Origin: a bacterium
GTDB taxonomy: Bacteria; CLD3; SB21
Direction: 5' to 3'
Length of the DNA: 57,977 bases
Assembly: GCA_013360215.1 (NCBI GenBank)
Contig: JABWCP010000020.1
Span: forward strand, 1-57,977
Of this stretch, positions 26,009-34,782 are shown one piece after another (the first letter of the stretch is position 1; each line of letters opens with the position of its first letter). A program made the translations under genes and the position numbers. The notes beneath the pieces were generated by a model, which was not told the DNA's origin, did no database searches, and saw nothing but the letters and a program-made list of their open reading frames with translations.

Positions 26009-27123
26009 ACGACGCGTCTAATTTCGTCTGTCATTTGCGCTGCTTTGATTGACCAACTGTTTTTCGCAGCTAAAGATTTAAGCTTTTCTGTATCTGCCTT
26101 ACTACGTAGAGCTTTGCCAACATATTGAACAAAGTCTTCGTCGGAATCCGCAATATAAACATGTGGAGCTAAATTACGAACTTCTTCAGAGAAGCCAAAC
26201 GTTACAGTTGGTTTACCGCAGGCTAGAAACTCATAGAGGGTATTTGGGTTTGCCCCCCAAATACGACGGTTATTGCGGAATGGTAAGATACACACGCTTG
26301 CACTGTGCATATACGAAGGTAGTTCAGCATGTTTTTTTTCTGAGATCAATATCAGCCCGTAAACTTGAGCCAGTATCCGTAGCTGCTCACCGGTAACCGC
26401 ATGTTTGATCGGGCCTAATACGACAAATGCCGCCTCAGGGAGTGATTCGATCAGTCGTGTTAATAATTCAACATTGAACCATTCTGCTACAGCTCCGCTA
26501 AAAAATACTACAGGTCGGTCTGTGGGCATTTCCACTGGCTTAATAGTAGGCTTCGAATCAAATAATTTAAAATCTACACCGTTTCCGATAACCGACACAC
26601 GCGATGGATTATGAGGTAGGATGTCCTCTACTAATTTTTTGGAAACTGTGGTAGTCACATTCGAAAGTCGAATGGTTTTTTTAAAAAACTCCTTTGCGGT
26701 TGGGAGTAATAGTGTAAACCCCAACGGATAATCATTGCAATCGTAAATCACAGCTTTTTTTTTCATGCGTCGAATGATATCGGCATAGTAAATATTGGAT
26801 GTTGCAATGACCCTTTCCGGCGCATCAAATCCTGTTTTTCGACATAACCATAACACCCACAATGAAGCTATCCATTCGATAACCGTACGAAACGGCCAAA
26901 GCACTTGCAACTTGTTAATCAGAGGGTAAGGTGTAGCTTTAAAAAAAGGAACGGTGGCATAAGTGACCCGCCCCTCACGAATAGGGTGAAATTGATTATT
27001 TTTACCTAACACAAAACTTTCGATAAACAGCACTTCCCAATCCGGCGGAAAATTTTCAATGATCTGCTGCTTACGCGTTTTGAGATACGTCCATTTTATT
27101 TCTGAAAACCAAACAACTTTCAT
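26005..27123 (-). CDS. GT-B fold glycosyltransferase (family 1/4-like)
   Basis: I prefer the ATG at 27123 (MKVVWFSEIKW), giving 372 residues; a GTG at 27141 would add six residues and overlap fmt. N-terminal features include the long loop to about 190. The C-terminal half shows VIGNGVDFKLF, the strand VVFFSGAVAEWFNVELL, LILISEKKHAELPSYM and the donor-binding PNTLYEFLACGKPTV, where the last glutamate contacts the nucleotide sugar in family 4 enzymes. It probably works on a polysaccharide or glycolipid with the next two genes, to which it is translationally coupled. Confidence 0.83.
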   Translation of the reverse strand: MKVVWFSEIKWTYLKTRKQQIIENFPPDWEVLFIESFVLGKNNQFHPIREGRVTYATVPFFKATPYPLINKLQVLWPFRTVIEWIASLWVLWLCRKTGFDAPERVIATSNIYYADIIRRMKKKAVIYDCNDYPLGFTLLLPTAKEFFKKTIRLSNVTTTVSKKLVEDILPHNPSRVSVIGNGVDFKLFDSKPTIKPVEMPTDRPVVFFSGAVAEWFNVELLTRLIESLPEAAFVVLGPIKHAVTGEQLRILAQVYGLILISEKKHAELPSYMHSASVCILPFRNNRRIWGANPNTLYEFLACGKPTVTFGFSEEVRNLAPHVYIADSDEDFVQYVGKALRSKADTEKLKSLAAKNSWSIKAAQMTDEIRRVV

Positions 27124-27130
27124 AGCATCA

Positions 27131-28069
27131 TCATTCTGCACAAATGCCTGTCGGTAGCTGTCGTCCGTTTAAAAAATCAGTTACATTCATTCGTTTTTTG
27201 GACGGGGGTTGCAATTCCAAAATCGCGACCACTCCATCACCGGTTTGAATCCATATTCCGTCTTGTTTATTAGAGACTATGATCGTACCGGGAGCCGACT
27301 GCTCGGCTTTTTTGACCGTTTCAATACGAAATATTTTGTACGCTTCACCATCAATGGTCGTCCATGCGCACGGATAGGGAGATAGTCCCCGCACCATGTT
27401 TTTTATTTCCCGAGACGATCTGGTCCAGTCAATACGGCATGTTTCTTTGAATAGTTTAGGTGCCGTTGTCGCCAATTGATCATCCTGCACGCGCGTCACC
27501 ACCTTATTCTCCGCGATAAGGTCAGCGGTTTCTAAAAACACGTCCGCGCCTATTTCTGATAAACGATCATGCAATTCGCCCACCGTTTCATTTTCACCGA
27601 TGATGGTTTTTCGTTGAAGAATAATCGTACCGGTATCCACTTTTTTCTGAATAAAAAAAGTAGTGACTCCGGTTTCGGATTCACCACGTATGATCGCCCA
27701 ATTGATCGGCGCTGCTCCACGGTATTTGGGCAGTAAAGAAGCATGCAAATTGATGCATCCCAAGGAAGGCAATTCAAAAACTTCGGGTGGTAATATTCGA
27801 TACGCTACGACCAAAAACACATCCGCATTATAAAAACGTAAAGACGCAATGAACTGCTCATCTTTGAGATTGTCAGGTTGTAGTACAGGCAGACCCAGTT
27901 CGACGGCCAATTCTTTGATGGGCGTAAAACTCACTTGCTGACCGCGACCGCGAGGAAGATCCGGCGTCGTAACAACAGCTACGACTTCGTGATGACTTTG
28001 GGCTAGTCGGCGGAGCGAAGGAACGGCAAATGCCGCCGTTCCCATAAATACAATGCGCAGTTTTTTCAT
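27131..28069 (-). CDS. fmt: Methionyl-tRNA formyltransferase
   Basis: The 312-residue enzyme formylates initiator Met-tRNA with 10-formyl-tetrahydrofolate. Diagnostic parts are VFMGTAAFAVPSLRRL at the N-terminus, the catalytic-region strings LGCINLHASLLPKYRGAAPINWA (about 104-126), and the C-terminal FRNIET-like oligonucleotide-binding domain with RGLSPYPCAWT. Length and order are standard. It is the first gene of the run leading through the glycosyltransferases to lysS and mrp; no def gene is adjacent in this window. Confidence 0.96.
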   Translation of the reverse strand: MKKLRIVFMGTAAFAVPSLRRLAQSHHEVVAVVTTPDLPRGRGQQVSFTPIKELAVELGLPVLQPDNLKDEQFIASLRFYNADVFLVVAYRILPPEVFELPSLGCINLHASLLPKYRGAAPINWAIIRGESETGVTTFFIQKKVDTGTIILQRKTIIGENETVGELHDRLSEIGADVFLETADLIAENKVVTRVQDDQLATTAPKLFKETCRIDWTRSSREIKNMVRGLSPYPCAWTTIDGEAYKIFRIETVKKAEQSAPGTIIVSNKQDGIWIQTGDGVVAILELQPPSKKRMNVTDFLNGRQLPTGICAE

Positions 28070-28501
28070 AGCGCGGCAAAGGTAGCATGTTTTACGGGAA
28101 AAATGAAGCAGATTTTACAGAGTATGCAGATTATCTTTGTTAGAATAGAATTGCGTATGACAAGCAGTAATCCAACCAATCAAGTCATTATGTGCGAACA
28201 AATCAAAATTTGAAACTTCAGATTATACTCTGATAATGTGATTTTTATCAGGCGAATCTGATGACGATACTACCGTAAAGCAATTTGAACATTGTCACAA
28301 TTGACGACAAAAGCCTTCTCTGTGGGCTTCTACAGCGATTTCGCCTTTGTTTGTATCTATAACCTATATTGATTGTGTAGCGACTGTTTGCAGTTTCTGA
28401 TTATTTGTGTACTGACAGTGATCATAGGAATGTCTGACAACATGAGCTACCATTATCATTTCATATAATATGTAATCGTCTTATCAATAACGGAGTTATC
28501 A
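28070..28501. other. Intergenic region between divergent fmt and nitronate monooxygenase
   Basis: These 432 bases separate two divergent genes and must hold both promoters. No open frame is convincing. There are short AT-rich inverted sequences near 28,220-28,262 (TCAGATTATACTCTGA-like). GGAG lies eight bases before the ATG at 28502. Confidence 0.4.
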
Positions 28502-29938
28502 ATGAGTTTACCTTTAATTATCCAAGGTGGAATGGGTGTTGCCATTTCCGACTGGCGATTAGCCAGGGCTGTTTCTATAACCGGTCAGTTAGGTGTTGTG
28601 TCCGGCACAGGGATCAGCCGTATTTTCACTTCGCGGCTTATGCAGGGTGATGTGTCGGGTATGATACGCGAAGCGCTATCCCATTTTCCCTCTAAGGAAT
28701 CCGTACAATCCGTTCTCGAACGCTATTTCATTCCTGGTGGAAAATCTACTGAAGATCCTTATAAATCACAGCCGGTTTACTCGTTGAATCCATCCGTTTT
28801 TTTGGAACAGCTAACTACGCTGGCCAATTATGTAGAAGTTTTTCTTGCAAAACGTGAACATACTGGCATTGTCGGCATCAATCTTCTTGAAAAAGTACAA
28901 ATGCCTAACCTCGCTTCGCTCTATGGAGCTATGTTGGCAGGCGTTGACTATGTATTGATGGGAGCGGGAATCCCTACTCAAATTGCAGGAATATTGGACA
29001 AACTTAGAAATCACGAACCCGTCAGTTACCGCTTAGACATTCAAAATTCATCCCCAAATGACGAAGTTCGCTTTCATTTTGATCCGCAAAAAATTTTTCC
29101 AGACATCGCAAAATTGACAAGCACACTCAAGCGCCCAAAATTTATTCCGATTGTTTCATCCACCGTACTTGCGCAAGCTTTGATCAAACGAAGTGAAGGC
29201 AAGATCGATGGTTTTATCGTCGAAACGCCGACAGCCGGAGGTCATAATGCGCCGCCACGCGGATCCATGCGACTAAATGAACGGGGAGAGCCGATATACG
29301 GAGAAAAAGATAAAGTTGATATCGCGAAGTTAAAAGAATTAGGCCTGCCTTTTTGGTTAGCCGGAGGTTTCGGACATCCGGAAAAACTGAAAGAAGCCGT
29401 TAATAACGGAGCCGCAGGAATTCAAGTCGGTACTTTATTTTCTTTATGCGATGAATCCGGAATGGATGCCCTACTCAAAAAACAAACCTTACAAAAAATC
29501 TTGGATAAAAACGTAAAAATAATAACCAACCCCGTTATTTCCCCTACCGGGTTCCCTTTCAAAGTCACGCAAATCAAAGGCACGGCATCGGATACTGAGG
29601 TGTATTCTGCCCGTGAACGAATATGCGATTTAAGTCTTTTGCGAACGGTATCCAAAAACGATGACGGAACTATCGTCTATCGCTGTCCCGCCGAGCCAGT
29701 GGAAGAATATGTACGCAAAGGAGGCCACGCAGAAGATACTATAGGTCGTACCTGTCTTTGCAATAATCTGGTGGCCGCTGCCGGATTTCCCCAAATCCGA
29801 AAAAACGGCTATGTCGAACCGCCTCTGGTGACATCCGGCGATGATTTAGAAAGTGTGAATATCTTCATCTCAAAAGATAAATTAAATTATTCGGCCAAAG
29901 AAGTTATCAATTACCTTATGAAACAAAATAATCGATAA
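28502..29938 (+). CDS. Nitronate monooxygenase / NPD-like FMN oxidoreductase
   Basis: The 478-residue protein follows the 2-nitropropane dioxygenase/enoyl reductase FabK-like TIM barrel: LIIQGGMGVAISDWRLARAV at the start, VDYVLMGAGIPTQI, VETPTAGGHNAPP (flavin/active-site loop with a histidine), LAGGFGHPEKLKEAVNNGAAGIQVGTLF. The C-terminal 150 residues with TCLCNNLVAAAGFPQ belong to a longer subgroup. It would oxidise a nitronate or act as a flavin reductase; the substrate is unknown. GGAG at eight bases supports the start. It stands alone on the plus strand and ends before a terminator. Confidence 0.85.
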   Translation: MSLPLIIQGGMGVAISDWRLARAVSITGQLGVVSGTGISRIFTSRLMQGDVSGMIREALSHFPSKESVQSVLERYFIPGGKSTEDPYKSQPVYSLNPSVFLEQLTTLANYVEVFLAKREHTGIVGINLLEKVQMPNLASLYGAMLAGVDYVLMGAGIPTQIAGILDKLRNHEPVSYRLDIQNSSPNDEVRFHFDPQKIFPDIAKLTSTLKRPKFIPIVSSTVLAQALIKRSEGKIDGFIVETPTAGGHNAPPRGSMRLNERGEPIYGEKDKVDIAKLKELGLPFWLAGGFGHPEKLKEAVNNGAAGIQVGTLFSLCDESGMDALLKKQTLQKILDKNVKIITNPVISPTGFPFKVTQIKGTASDTEVYSARERICDLSLLRTVSKNDDGTIVYRCPAEPVEEYVRKGGHAEDTIGRTCLCNNLVAAAGFPQIRKNGYVEPPLVTSGDDLESVNIFISKDKLNYSAKEVINYLMKQNNR

Positions 29939-29960
29939 TCGAATGGGGAAATTTGAAAAT

Positions 29961-29990
29961 AGTGATTGACTCTATAGTGATTGACTCTAT
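29961..29990. repeat. Perfect tandem duplication of a 15-base unit
   Basis: The unit AGTGATTGACTCTAT occurs twice in direct succession (29961-29975 and 29976-29990), just after the nitronate monooxygenase stop and before the terminator. It is non-coding and may be a simple slippage duplication. Confidence 0.9.
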
Positions 29991-29998
29991 TACGGTGC

Positions 29999-30030
29999 AA
30001 AAAAACGAGGTTTGGTAACCTCGTTTTTTT
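29999..30030 (+). terminator. Rho-independent terminator, probably bidirectional
   Basis: A stem of CGAGGTT (30006-30012) and AACCTCG (30017-30023), extended by flanking A and T runs, lies between the convergent nitronate monooxygenase gene and the hydrolase pseudogene. The T run on the plus strand and the A run on the other side let it serve both. Confidence 0.85.
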
Positions 30031-30118
30031 ATGTAAAATCGTAACGATATTTTGGTTTAAGAATGGTTTGTGTTTTTTACTACGCTAATGGGAATGCAAA
30101 TTTGTGCAAAGCCATAAG

Positions 30119-30917
30119 TCACTTTGACTTTCGTTGAAATGAGTCGATCTGAAAAAATACCTCTTCAGGCATCGGCAAATGGCCTTTACCCGGTATTACA
30201 TGTTCAGCAATATTGGCAGAACTCTGACGTTGCGCTATGGCTTTACCTTCAAGCCACTGACCGTAGAACCGCCCGCCGGATGACCAGGAAGAATCCAAAC
30301 TGCCGACGAGGTTGATCAGAGGTAAATTACGATTTTCCCCTGCAATCGGAAGTACCGTTTCTCCGAGACAACGATTTCTTAAATTACCGGTCACAGTGAC
30401 CGCGGCATTTAATTTTCCGGATGCAATAATGTCATCGCCCACGCCAAATGAGCGCCGCCTCAAAGCCAGTAATATGTATGCGCGCTTCGCCGTTGTACCA
30501 TTGTGTAACATCCTGTAATACGGCATCAAGTCCTTGCAAATCAAAAGCACAAGTTCCTTCGCGATCAATTTGATCCCAGGTGTCCGATGTATAAGGAAAT
30601 ATATCAGGATTACGCAGACCCTGATTCCCATTCGTTACGATAAACGGTGCCACGATGATGTAAGGTCGTTCGCCGCGCGCTTTTATGAAACGAAGTGCAT
30701 TTTCTTGGAACTGTTTTTCTACGGCTTCGCAGACTACCAACACTGGCCATGTTTTTGTATTACTCCACTCTTTGGGTAGTGATAAGTAATACTGCATCGC
30801 ATGATCTTTAGCTTTCAAGAGCAAAAGATTTTCTCGATGAGCCTTGACATCGATCGACACTAAAAAGAAAGTTACATACAGAAATGCAGTCGAACTTTTT
30901 AAAAGATTTAAACTCAT
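30119..30917 (-). pseudogene. Broken alpha/beta-hydrolase (PHB depolymerase/esterase-like)
   Basis: One hydrolase is spread over three frames. The first (ATG at 30917, signal-like MSLNLLKSSTAFLYV) runs through LPKEWSNTKTWPVLV and YIIVAPF to ITGFEAA, then reads into a stop at 30432. A second frame supplies AHLAWAMTLLHPE, and the third continues KLNAAVTVTGNL to VIPGKGHLPM (histidine of the triad) and the stop at 30119. This needs indels near 30,450-30,461 and 30,408-30,420. The nucleophile elbow reads G-F-E-A-G, with Glu where Ser is expected, so it may have been inactive even before. Sequencing error is possible but would have to occur twice. Confidence 0.75.
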
Positions 30918-30942
30918 ATCTTTTATTTTATAATAAACACTA

Positions 30943-30972
30943 CCCCGCCAAGTTTGACGGGGTAGCTCGTTT
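30943..30972 (-). terminator. Terminator after the M61 peptidase cluster
   Basis: CTACCCCG and CGGGGTAG form an eight-pair GC-rich stem around about ten bases, read on the minus strand and followed by a T-rich stretch. It lies between the last M61 gene and the hydrolase pseudogene, which is also why I start the latter at 30917. Confidence 0.75.
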
Positions 30973-31023
30973 AAAAAAAATCGAAAGGACAAATCATTAA
31001 ATCCTTACATATCTGTCGAAGCG

Positions 31024-32862
31024 CTATTTTCCTTTAAAAGATTTCAACCACCACGAATGAAACTGTTGTTGTTCCGCTGAGGGTTCTCTGACCGGAGTTA
31101 TTACATGATTTTCCATGATTTCAATTTTACCGGCTGTACCTTGCAATATCATTTCTTTGGCATCGCGCTCGATTTTCCACGCAAAGGATTCGCCGGGTTG
31201 CATGGTTTGGCGAATTTGCTGCATCGCAGGATCGCGCAAATCATAAAGCTTATCCTGATACCACATCCCCAATATCACATCCCCTTCGCGAATTCCCGTT
31301 TGGCGATTGACTTCGTTCGTCGTGTCAACACCGCTAACCACAACTTTATCGTGGTCTAACGACAACGAGAAGGTACCTCGCACGGAACGAAATCTACCGG
31401 TCGGCTTTGATTTAACGTAATCATATCCTGCTTTTGCAATGTATTCTCTCACCGGTAGAGGCTCGTTACCCTGGATATATCGTTTAATAAAATCATCGAT
31501 TTCAGGGTACGTCATCTTGACGATGATATCAAAAAATTCTGAATCCGGAAAAGCTTTATCCGGTCCGTATTTTTTGGAAAGCTTCAATACGACATCGCGC
31601 AACCCTGTTTTTCCTTTCGAAAGCTCTAACAATCGCATATCGAGTAACATGGCCGTCAAAGCACCTTTGGCATAGATATTTTGATACTGCGCGTTTAAGT
31701 GCCCATACGAACCTAAGGATAGATCCACCAAGCTGACGCGCGGATCATAATTGTCGTTGACACTCATTTTTTGAGAAACTCTCTCACAGAACTCATTTGG
31801 TTGAACTAATCCGCTGCGCACCTGCATAATCTGTGCTGCCCATTCCGTAACCCCTTCATAGAACCACAAATGGCGTGATGGCGTGGGTTGTTCAAAATTA
31901 AATCGTTCGATGATTTCACTATGAATGTTAAGCGGCGTGACAATGTGAAAAAATTCATGCGCCGCCGTACTTCTGATGATATCCACAAGTCCGGAACCCA
32001 TACCTCCGCCTGAAGGAAAAGAAGTGCTCTCCGGTAGAATGTAAAACGAGGAATAACTGTGTTCCCATGCACCCCAAGCCGGCAAAGGATCTGAGGTAAA
32101 CTTATATAAGAAGGCATAACGTTTGACCGGCAGTCCTCCTAGAAATTGCTCTGCTGATATCAAAATATCTTTAAGGTGCGAAAGCAGACTGTCAGCCGCC
32201 ATCGTTCCATTTTTGGCATGACAAAATACATCCACCTGAGCTCCGCCGATTTTCATACCGGCTTTAGTCAGCTTACCAAACAAAAACGGAGAGTCAACCA
32301 CTTCATCGAAAGTTTTAGCTTTATAGGTTCCGTTTTTTTCTTCAAGCGCTGTACCGACCAGCCATCCTTGGGGATAATTGTATTTGATCTGCATCGGATT
32401 TGACTGAAAGCCCTGAAAATATCCGAAAACCATCTGACCGTTGAGTAAAACATTATCCGTTTCGATCGAAGATCCGCTCATCGGACCCACTTGATCTTCT
32501 TTGATTATTGTATCATACGAATCCTCGACTTGATATCGGATCGTATGTAGTTTTTTGGCACCCGCGATGACATACTGATTAACGCTGCGATGTATAACCG
32601 GCAACACACGCCCTTTTTCATCATACGCCGTAAAACCACCGACAAAACGACCGATATCCATTACTTGGTACGTGCCAGGTGCCGTCGAGGCAAACTGAAA
32701 CACCGTCGTGTCGTTTTGAATTCCTTTAACGTGCAACGTAACAAAAAAAGAATCTTTTTCTATTTTGGTCAAATCAACATCGTATCGCAAATCTAGTTTA
32801 TCTCCGGCAAGTACGGAACCTGCGGTTATTATAATCGATGCAATGGTGCTTAATATTTTCAC
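31024..32862 (-). CDS. M61-family metallopeptidase, copy 1 of 3, with PDZ domain
   Basis: The 612-residue protein has a signal peptide (about 1-19), a beta-rich N-terminal domain, and the zinc site HEFFH at 302-306 with YEGVTEW downstream (E336 the likely third ligand), as in M61 glycyl aminopeptidases. A PDZ-like segment (GIREGDVILGM, with LRDPAMQQIRQTMQPGE) occupies about 500-580. It should act outside the cytoplasm. Start is GTG at 32862 with AGGAG eight bases upstream. It is the third and last of three tandem paralogues on the minus strand, 22 bases after copy 2. Substrate unknown. Confidence 0.9.
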   Translation of the reverse strand: MKILSTIASIIITAGSVLAGDKLDLRYDVDLTKIEKDSFFVTLHVKGIQNDTTVFQFASTAPGTYQVMDIGRFVGGFTAYDEKGRVLPVIHRSVNQYVIAGAKKLHTIRYQVEDSYDTIIKEDQVGPMSGSSIETDNVLLNGQMVFGYFQGFQSNPMQIKYNYPQGWLVGTALEEKNGTYKAKTFDEVVDSPFLFGKLTKAGMKIGGAQVDVFCHAKNGTMAADSLLSHLKDILISAEQFLGGLPVKRYAFLYKFTSDPLPAWGAWEHSYSSFYILPESTSFPSGGGMGSGLVDIIRSTAAHEFFHIVTPLNIHSEIIERFNFEQPTPSRHLWFYEGVTEWAAQIMQVRSGLVQPNEFCERVSQKMSVNDNYDPRVSLVDLSLGSYGHLNAQYQNIYAKGALTAMLLDMRLLELSKGKTGLRDVVLKLSKKYGPDKAFPDSEFFDIIVKMTYPEIDDFIKRYIQGNEPLPVREYIAKAGYDYVKSKPTGRFRSVRGTFSLSLDHDKVVVSGVDTTNEVNRQTGIREGDVILGMWYQDKLYDLRDPAMQQIRQTMQPGESFAWKIERDAKEMILQGTAGKIEIMENHVITPVREPSAEQQQFHSWWLKSFKGK

Positions 32863-32884
32863 CTTCGTCTCCTGATTCTGTAGA

Positions 32885-34684
32885 TTAATTACTTAGCCAA
32901 CGTTTACGAAAAGCCAATTGGTCCGACGTCGGTTTCTCGACGGGAAGTATGACATGGGGCTTGATATTTTTTTTGACACCGGCCTTGGCTGTAAGCTTGA
33001 TCTCTTCACTGCCACGTTGTACGATCAAGCCAAATTCTTCGCCGGGCTTAACGCTATTCATAGCTTTTTGGACACCCGGTTTGCCTAATCGAAATTCCGT
33101 ACTGTCTTTGATGAAGCCAAGGAAAGCATCGCCGTTTTGCAAGCCCAGTTTGGCCGTCACGGCATTGGATGCATCCACGTCTTTAAATGTTATCTTATCC
33201 GTACCATAATCAAAATCAAACTTGCCCATGTCCGTTTTTTCTTCATTCGTTTCAAACTTTGCATGATAGGCATAACCCGCCAAATTCAGCATTCTTTCTA
33301 CGGGCAATGGTTCGTATCCTTTGATATAACGATCAATAAAATCTTTCATGTCGGGGTGCGTCATTTTGACGACAATGTCAAAAATTTCTTTTTCCGGAAA
33401 TGCTTTTTTCGGTCCGTACTGCTTGGCCAGTTTTTTAACCAAATCATTTAAACCCATTTTACCCTTGGTGAGTTCGAGCAGTCGCATATCAAAAAGCATC
33501 ATCGTCAATGCACCGCGGACGTAAATATTACCATACTGTGGCGCCAATTCACCAAACGATCCGTGCGCGAGATCGACTAAACTAAGATCCGAACGAAAAT
33601 AATCACTGGTAACTAATTTATTCGTAATACGCTCTGTAAATTCATCCGAAGTAATCATGCCGCCGCGCACTTGCATGAGATGGGAAGCCCATTCCGTCGT
33701 TGCCTCGTACAACCAAAGATGATCGGAAGGCGTCGGTTTTACAAAATTGAATTGCTGGATAATTTCACTGTGAATATTGAGCGGTGTTACAATATGAAAA
33801 AATTCATGCGCGGAAAAATCTTTCACCGTTTCACCATAAACACTCATCGGTTTTTCAGGCATGACGTATTCTGAGGAATAGCTATGTTCCCATGCACCAT
33901 AAACCGCCGGCACGTCTTGACGAAAATGATATAAAAACGCATACCGCTTTACAGGCAATTCACCTAAAAATTTTTCCGCAGCGACCAGCATCGCTCGCAA
34001 TGCTTCAAGCAACGAATCAGCCGTAACGATATTATTTTGCGAATAACAGTAGATACCTACTTCAGCACCGCCAACCTTGGTTTTCACTTCGGTCAATCGC
34101 CCTAATAAAAACGGCGAATCTACGATGTGATCAAACGAATCAGCCGAATATATGCCGTTTTTTGGAGTAAGCGCAGTTGCAATTTTCCAATCTTTCGGGC
34201 AATCAATTTGCACTTGTATCGGATTAGCCTGATACCCGTGAAAGTATCCAAAAACCATCTGGCCGTTAATAAGCGCATTGTCTTTTTCAATATTGGATCC
34301 GGCCATCGGATAAATGGGGTGAACGGTTAAATTGGTGTCATTAACATCTTCTACGCGATACGATATAATAGCCAAATTTTTAGCGTCATTGATTACATAT
34401 TGATTAATGCCGCGTTGTACGACGGGAAGCGATTTCCCTTTGCTGTCGCTGGCCGTAAAACCATTGACAAAGCGACCGACATCCATCACCTGATATGTAC
34501 CGGGCGCTGTCGAAGCGAATTGAAATACCGCCGAATCATTTGACCATCCTTTTACAGCCAGTGTCACATAAAACCGATCTTGCATAGGTTCGGAAATGTC
34601 TACACGGTAATTTAGTTTGATATCCCCTGCGATAAGCGACCCGGAAAAGGTAACAGCCATTACCCATAGTTTCATCCAACGCAT
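32885..34684 (-). CDS. M61-family metallopeptidase, copy 2 of 3, with PDZ domain
   Basis: This 599-residue paralogue has the same plan: signal peptide (about 1-19), the APGTYQVMDVGRFV segment shared with the other copies, HEFFH at 293-297, LYEATTEWASHLMQ with the third-ligand glutamate, and a C-terminal PDZ-like part (GLQNGDAFLGF, VKPGEEFGLIV). In the YEG position it has EAT rather than EGV, a small change next to the zinc ligand. GAGGAG precedes the ATG at 34684. The 98 bases before it, after copy 3, are long enough for a separate promoter. Confidence 0.9.
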   Translation of the reverse strand: MRWMKLWVMAVTFSGSLIAGDIKLNYRVDISEPMQDRFYVTLAVKGWSNDSAVFQFASTAPGTYQVMDVGRFVNGFTASDSKGKSLPVVQRGINQYVINDAKNLAIISYRVEDVNDTNLTVHPIYPMAGSNIEKDNALINGQMVFGYFHGYQANPIQVQIDCPKDWKIATALTPKNGIYSADSFDHIVDSPFLLGRLTEVKTKVGGAEVGIYCYSQNNIVTADSLLEALRAMLVAAEKFLGELPVKRYAFLYHFRQDVPAVYGAWEHSYSSEYVMPEKPMSVYGETVKDFSAHEFFHIVTPLNIHSEIIQQFNFVKPTPSDHLWLYEATTEWASHLMQVRGGMITSDEFTERITNKLVTSDYFRSDLSLVDLAHGSFGELAPQYGNIYVRGALTMMLFDMRLLELTKGKMGLNDLVKKLAKQYGPKKAFPEKEIFDIVVKMTHPDMKDFIDRYIKGYEPLPVERMLNLAGYAYHAKFETNEEKTDMGKFDFDYGTDKITFKDVDASNAVTAKLGLQNGDAFLGFIKDSTEFRLGKPGVQKAMNSVKPGEEFGLIVQRGSEEIKLTAKAGVKKNIKPHVILPVEKPTSDQLAFRKRWLSN

Positions 34685-34782
34685 CGAACGTCTCCTCTAT
34701 AAAAAATGATGATATCGTTTCAAGTGTTTGAAATACGTTAATGGTTACGAAATGTTTCTTGGTTTTTTTAAAAATACCGGAT

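Noticed and set aside
27124-27141. GTG start for the GT4-like gene overlapping fmt
   Set aside because: The ATG at 27123 gives the usual MKVVWFS-type beginning; the GTG adds six residues without a better binding site. Not excluded.
30119-30992. Two separate overlapping hydrolase genes in different frames
   Set aside because: Each shows only part of one hydrolase and a third frame supplies the missing nucleophile-elbow region, so one broken gene explains all. The residues before 30917 also run through a terminator stem.
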